6,983 bases of DNA from Treponema sp. (GTDB taxonomy: Bacteria > Spirochaetota > Spirochaetia > Treponematales > Breznakiellaceae): the NCBI GenBank assembly GCA_031276615.1, contig JAISND010000107.1:1-6983 (forward strand). Reading direction: 5' to 3'. A program made the position numbers and the translations under genes. Below the pieces are notes generated by a model. It saw only the letters and a program-made list of their open reading frames with translations, was not told the origin of the DNA and did not search any database. Below, one piece after another: positions 5,087 through 6,983 of the stretch; the stretch's first letter is position 1; the number at the start of each line of letters is the position of its first letter.

Positions 5087-5899
5087 TCATTCCGGTCGGG
5101 CCGTGGCCAGTTCGTACTCCGTGGCGAAAGAGGACAGTATCAGGCCCAAAAGAAGGCCGCCGCGCCCCCGGCGCTTCCCTTCGGCAATTTTCGATTCAAT
5201 CCTGCGCAGAACGCGGAGTTCAAAATCCAGCTCGATCCTGTTGCGGTATTCGAGGATTCGGTGAACATAGTCCAGAGTCTGCTTGGGCGCGCCCTGGGAA
5301 CGAACCCTGCCGGTTCCGGCATTGTACATGGCAAGGGCGGCAATCTCCGACCCCCCCGAATCAAGGCAGTAGCGCAGGTGTCCCATGCCGTACCAGGCGT
5401 TGACCTTGGGATTGAAAAAAGCCTGGACTTCAATATCCGGAAAGGAAAGGCTGTTCAACTGGAAAAGGCCCCTGTCCGTACTTTCGTTCCGGTTTTTTGT
5501 ATTCACCGCGTTGGGGTTAAAGCGGCTCTCCTCCCAGGCCAGGGCAAAGGCAAGGGCGGGCGGGATCCTGAAGGCGTCGGCGTTGGCAAGTATCACCGAG
5601 GCCGTCTCGCGGGAACCGCACAGTTCCGCGAAAAAATCAATAACCCAGTCCCGCGAAACCGGCTCCCCGTACATTTCCCGGACAAGATCCCGATCTTCTC
5701 CGGATGTCCCGGCAAAGAAAAGAGCGGCTTTTTTCTCAACGGTATCCCCGGCGGGAAGGGCGCCTCCACCGGGGGGATGGCAAGCCAAAATACCCGGCCC
5801 GCGGTTCGCCGCGAGAGCGCAGAATACAAGGGAACAAAGAACACCCGCGAATACCGGAATGACTGTCTCGATTTTCAGACTATCCAAAGGTAATTTCAT
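5087..5899 (-). CDS. lytic transglycosylase, SLT domain, with N-terminal signal or membrane anchor
   Basis: This 270-residue protein should act in the periplasm, cleaving the beta-1,4 bond between MurNAc and GlcNAc in peptidoglycan to give anhydro ends. A hydrophobic segment (about 12-31, VIPVFAGVLC through FCALA) follows a short N terminus. ALA at 28-30 could be a signal-peptidase site, or the segment may stay as an anchor; the cysteines do not form a proper lipobox. The SLT domain is about 104-222: catalytic E124 in AWEESRFNP, then NESTDRGLFQLNS (138-150) in place of the usual GLMQ motif, and AMYNAG (190-195). The C-terminal tail (about 223-270) has a charged helix and then a hydrophobic GGLLLGLILSSF stretch. 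I chose ATG 5899 because it gives a normal signal segment and a promoter lies just upstream. An in-frame TTG at 5971 would overlap serA and add 24 atypical residues. Specific SLT subfamily unknown. Confidence 0.85.
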   Translation of the reverse strand: MKLPLDSLKIETVIPVFAGVLCSLVFCALAANRGPGILACHPPGGGALPAGDTVEKKAALFFAGTSGEDRDLVREMYGEPVSRDWVIDFFAELCGSRETASVILANADAFRIPPALAFALAWEESRFNPNAVNTKNRNESTDRGLFQLNSLSFPDIEVQAFFNPKVNAWYGMGHLRYCLDSGGSEIAALAMYNAGTGRVRSQGAPKQTLDYVHRILEYRNRIELDFELRVLRRIESKIAEGKRRGRGGLLLGLILSSFATEYELATARPE

Positions 5900-5907
5900 C
5901 AATAGTA

Positions 5908-5935
5908 AATATAACCAAAAAAATGCGCTTTTCAA
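5908..5935 (-). promoter_or_regulatory. promoter of the lytic transglycosylase gene
   Basis: Read on the minus strand, TTGAAA (5935-5930) and TATATT (5913-5908) are separated by 16 bp that include a run of seven Ts. The -10 ends 9 nt before the ATG at 5899, which places the transcription start around 5901, giving a 0-3 nt leader. There is no Shine-Dalgarno sequence in the 20 nt before the ATG. The promoter lies in the 55-bp gap after serA, so the gene can be expressed independently of serA. Confidence 0.6.
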
Positions 5936-5954
5936 ACAAAAAATTCGGGGATGG

Positions 5955-6983
5955 TCAGGGCAGCCGCTCAATGGTTCTTACCCGGATAATCCCGTCTACC
6001 TGCCTGAGCCGCTCCAGCGCCGCATCGGGTACTTTCTGCTCCGTATCAATGATGTTGTAGGCAAAGTCGTCACGGTGGTGGTTAATCAAATCCAGAATAT
6101 TGATATTCGCGTCCGCAAGGATGGTGGAAAGCTGGCCTACCATGTTGGGGATGTTCCGGTTTACCACCAGAAGCCGGAAGGGCGAACGCTGGTCCAGTCT
6201 GCAGCGGGGAAAATTCACGGCGTTCCTGATGCCGCCGGTTTCAAGAAAATCCATGAGCTGCTTCACGGCCATAACCGCACAGTTGTCCTCCGCTTCGGGG
6301 GTGGATGCGCCCAAATGGGGAACGCAGATTGCCTCTTTGCAGGCCAGAAGTTCCGCCGACGGAAAATCGGTTACATACGAAGCGAGTTTTTCGGACTCCA
6401 GGGCTTCGATGATGTCGGCTTCGTTGACAAGGCCGCCCCGGGCAAGGTTGATAATCCGCGCGCCCCTTTTCATAAAGCGAATCTTTTCCGTGTTGAGGAG
6501 TCCCCTGGTGGTGTCCATCAGCGGAATGTGGAGGGTGATATAATCGGCCTTGGCAAGCAGCCCCTCAAGGGTGTCGGCGCGCAGCACCTCACGGGAAAGG
6601 TCCCAGGCCGCGTCCACGGAAATATAGGGATCGTAGCCGATAACGTCCATGCCCAGAGAAACCGCGTCATTCGCCACCATTACGCCGACGGCCCCAAGGC
6701 CGATTACGCCGAGGGTTTTTCCCCGCAGTTCGGGCCCGCCGAATTTCGACTTTTCCTTCTCGACAAGATCCGGCACCTCATCCGCCCTGTCCGCTATTGT
6801 CTTTACCCAGTTGACGCCGCCGATGATATTCCGCGACGAAAAAAGCATGGCCGCGATAGCCAGTTCCTTTACCGCGTTCGCGTTTCCGCCCGGCGTGTTG
6901 AACACTACCACGCCGCGGTCGCTGCACTGCGGAACGGGGATGTTGTTCACCCCCGCTCCGGCCCGCGCGATGGCCAGCACCGA
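5955..6983 (-). CDS. serA: D-3-phosphoglycerate dehydrogenase, C-terminal part (5' end outside window)
   Basis: It oxidises 3-phosphoglycerate with NAD+ to 3-phosphohydroxypyruvate, the first step of serine synthesis, in the cytoplasm. 342 residues are visible, numbered from the serine codon at 6983; the frame is open to the edge and the GTG at 6980 is internal (the family reads LAIARAGAGVNNIP here), so roughly 50 N-terminal residues are missing. The nucleotide-binding motif is GLGAVG (95-100). Catalytic R182 is in NLARGGLVNE and H223 is in PHLGASTPEAEDN. A C-terminal ACT domain (about 270-342, from LLVVNRNIPNMVGQ) is the likely site of serine or other amino-acid control. The overall form is the short (about 390-residue) ACT-type found in many anaerobes, in which the loop before the catalytic His reads TDFPSAELL rather than the common DVFxxEP. 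No clear terminator hairpin follows its TGA at 5957-5955. Confidence 0.93.
   Translation of the reverse strand, partial: SVLAIARAGAGVNNIPVPQCSDRGVVVFNTPGGNANAVKELAIAAMLFSSRNIIGGVNWVKTIADRADEVPDLVEKEKSKFGGPELRGKTLGVIGLGAVGVMVANDAVSLGMDVIGYDPYISVDAAWDLSREVLRADTLEGLLAKADYITLHIPLMDTTRGLLNTEKIRFMKRGARIINLARGGLVNEADIIEALESEKLASYVTDFPSAELLACKEAICVPHLGASTPEAEDNCAVMAVKQLMDFLETGGIRNAVNFPRCRLDQRSPFRLLVVNRNIPNMVGQLSTILADANINILDLINHHRDDFAYNIIDTEQKVPDAALERLRQVDGIIRVRTIERLP

Noticed and set aside
5048..5893. 281-codon open frame on the plus strand opposite the transglycosylase gene
   Set aside because: It is antisense to a gene with clear SLT motifs, the translation resembles no protein family, and it has no convincing ribosome site.
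5900..5954. T-runs after serA as an intrinsic terminator
   Set aside because: No stable GC-rich stem directly precedes either T-run on the minus strand; the second T-run fits better as the promoter spacer of the transglycosylase gene.

Overview
The window is a piece of bacterial chromosome with two compositionally distinct parts. Positions 1-~1005 are mostly AT-rich, with one GC-rich, strongly folded block at about 80-220. The remainder, to 6983, is GC-rich (by eye near 60 percent) and packed with housekeeping genes. The protein types suggest a spirochaete of the Treponema group: a bacterial-type ProRS with an editing insertion, a short ACT-domain phosphoglycerate dehydrogenase whose active-site loop contains TDFP, and an SLT-domain lytic transglycosylase. 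This assignment is inferred from remembered protein resemblance and is of moderate confidence; no rRNA or other marker is present.

Layout. At 68-243 there is an imperfect 176-bp inverted-repeat structure built like an integron attC site (outer R boxes, unpaired spacer, perfect L boxes, long folded terminal structure). It is followed by an AT-rich gene-cassette-like segment (about 238-1005) carrying a type II toxin-antitoxin pair. The Phd/YefM-like antitoxin (411-686) and RelE/ParE-like toxin (683-994) overlap by ATGA, have their own promoter, and a 24-bp palindromic operator covers the -10 box. A degenerate copy of the right end of the attC-like site follows the toxin at 996-1019.

The GC-rich part begins with a HAD-family phosphatase/mutase (1026-1730, +). 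Its 3' end overlaps by 17 bp the 3' end of a convergent MATE-family multidrug exporter gene (1714-3078, -). The exporter gene diverges from proS (3107-4966, +) across only 28 bp, which contain a symmetrical -10 element that could serve both directions. After a 120-bp convergent gap without a clear intrinsic terminator come a membrane-anchored or secreted lytic transglycosylase (5087-5899, -) and the 3' part of serA (5955-6983, -), which runs off the right edge.

The genes do not form one pathway. The toxin-antitoxin pair is a self-contained stability module. HAD, MATE, proS, the transglycosylase gene and serA look like independent housekeeping loci. The observations most worth following are the attC-like site with its toxin-antitoxin cassette and eroded right end, and the pattern in which proS and the transglycosylase gene both lack a Shine-Dalgarno sequence and both have a -10 box ending 9 nt before the ATG, which suggests leaderless or nearly leaderless mRNAs.
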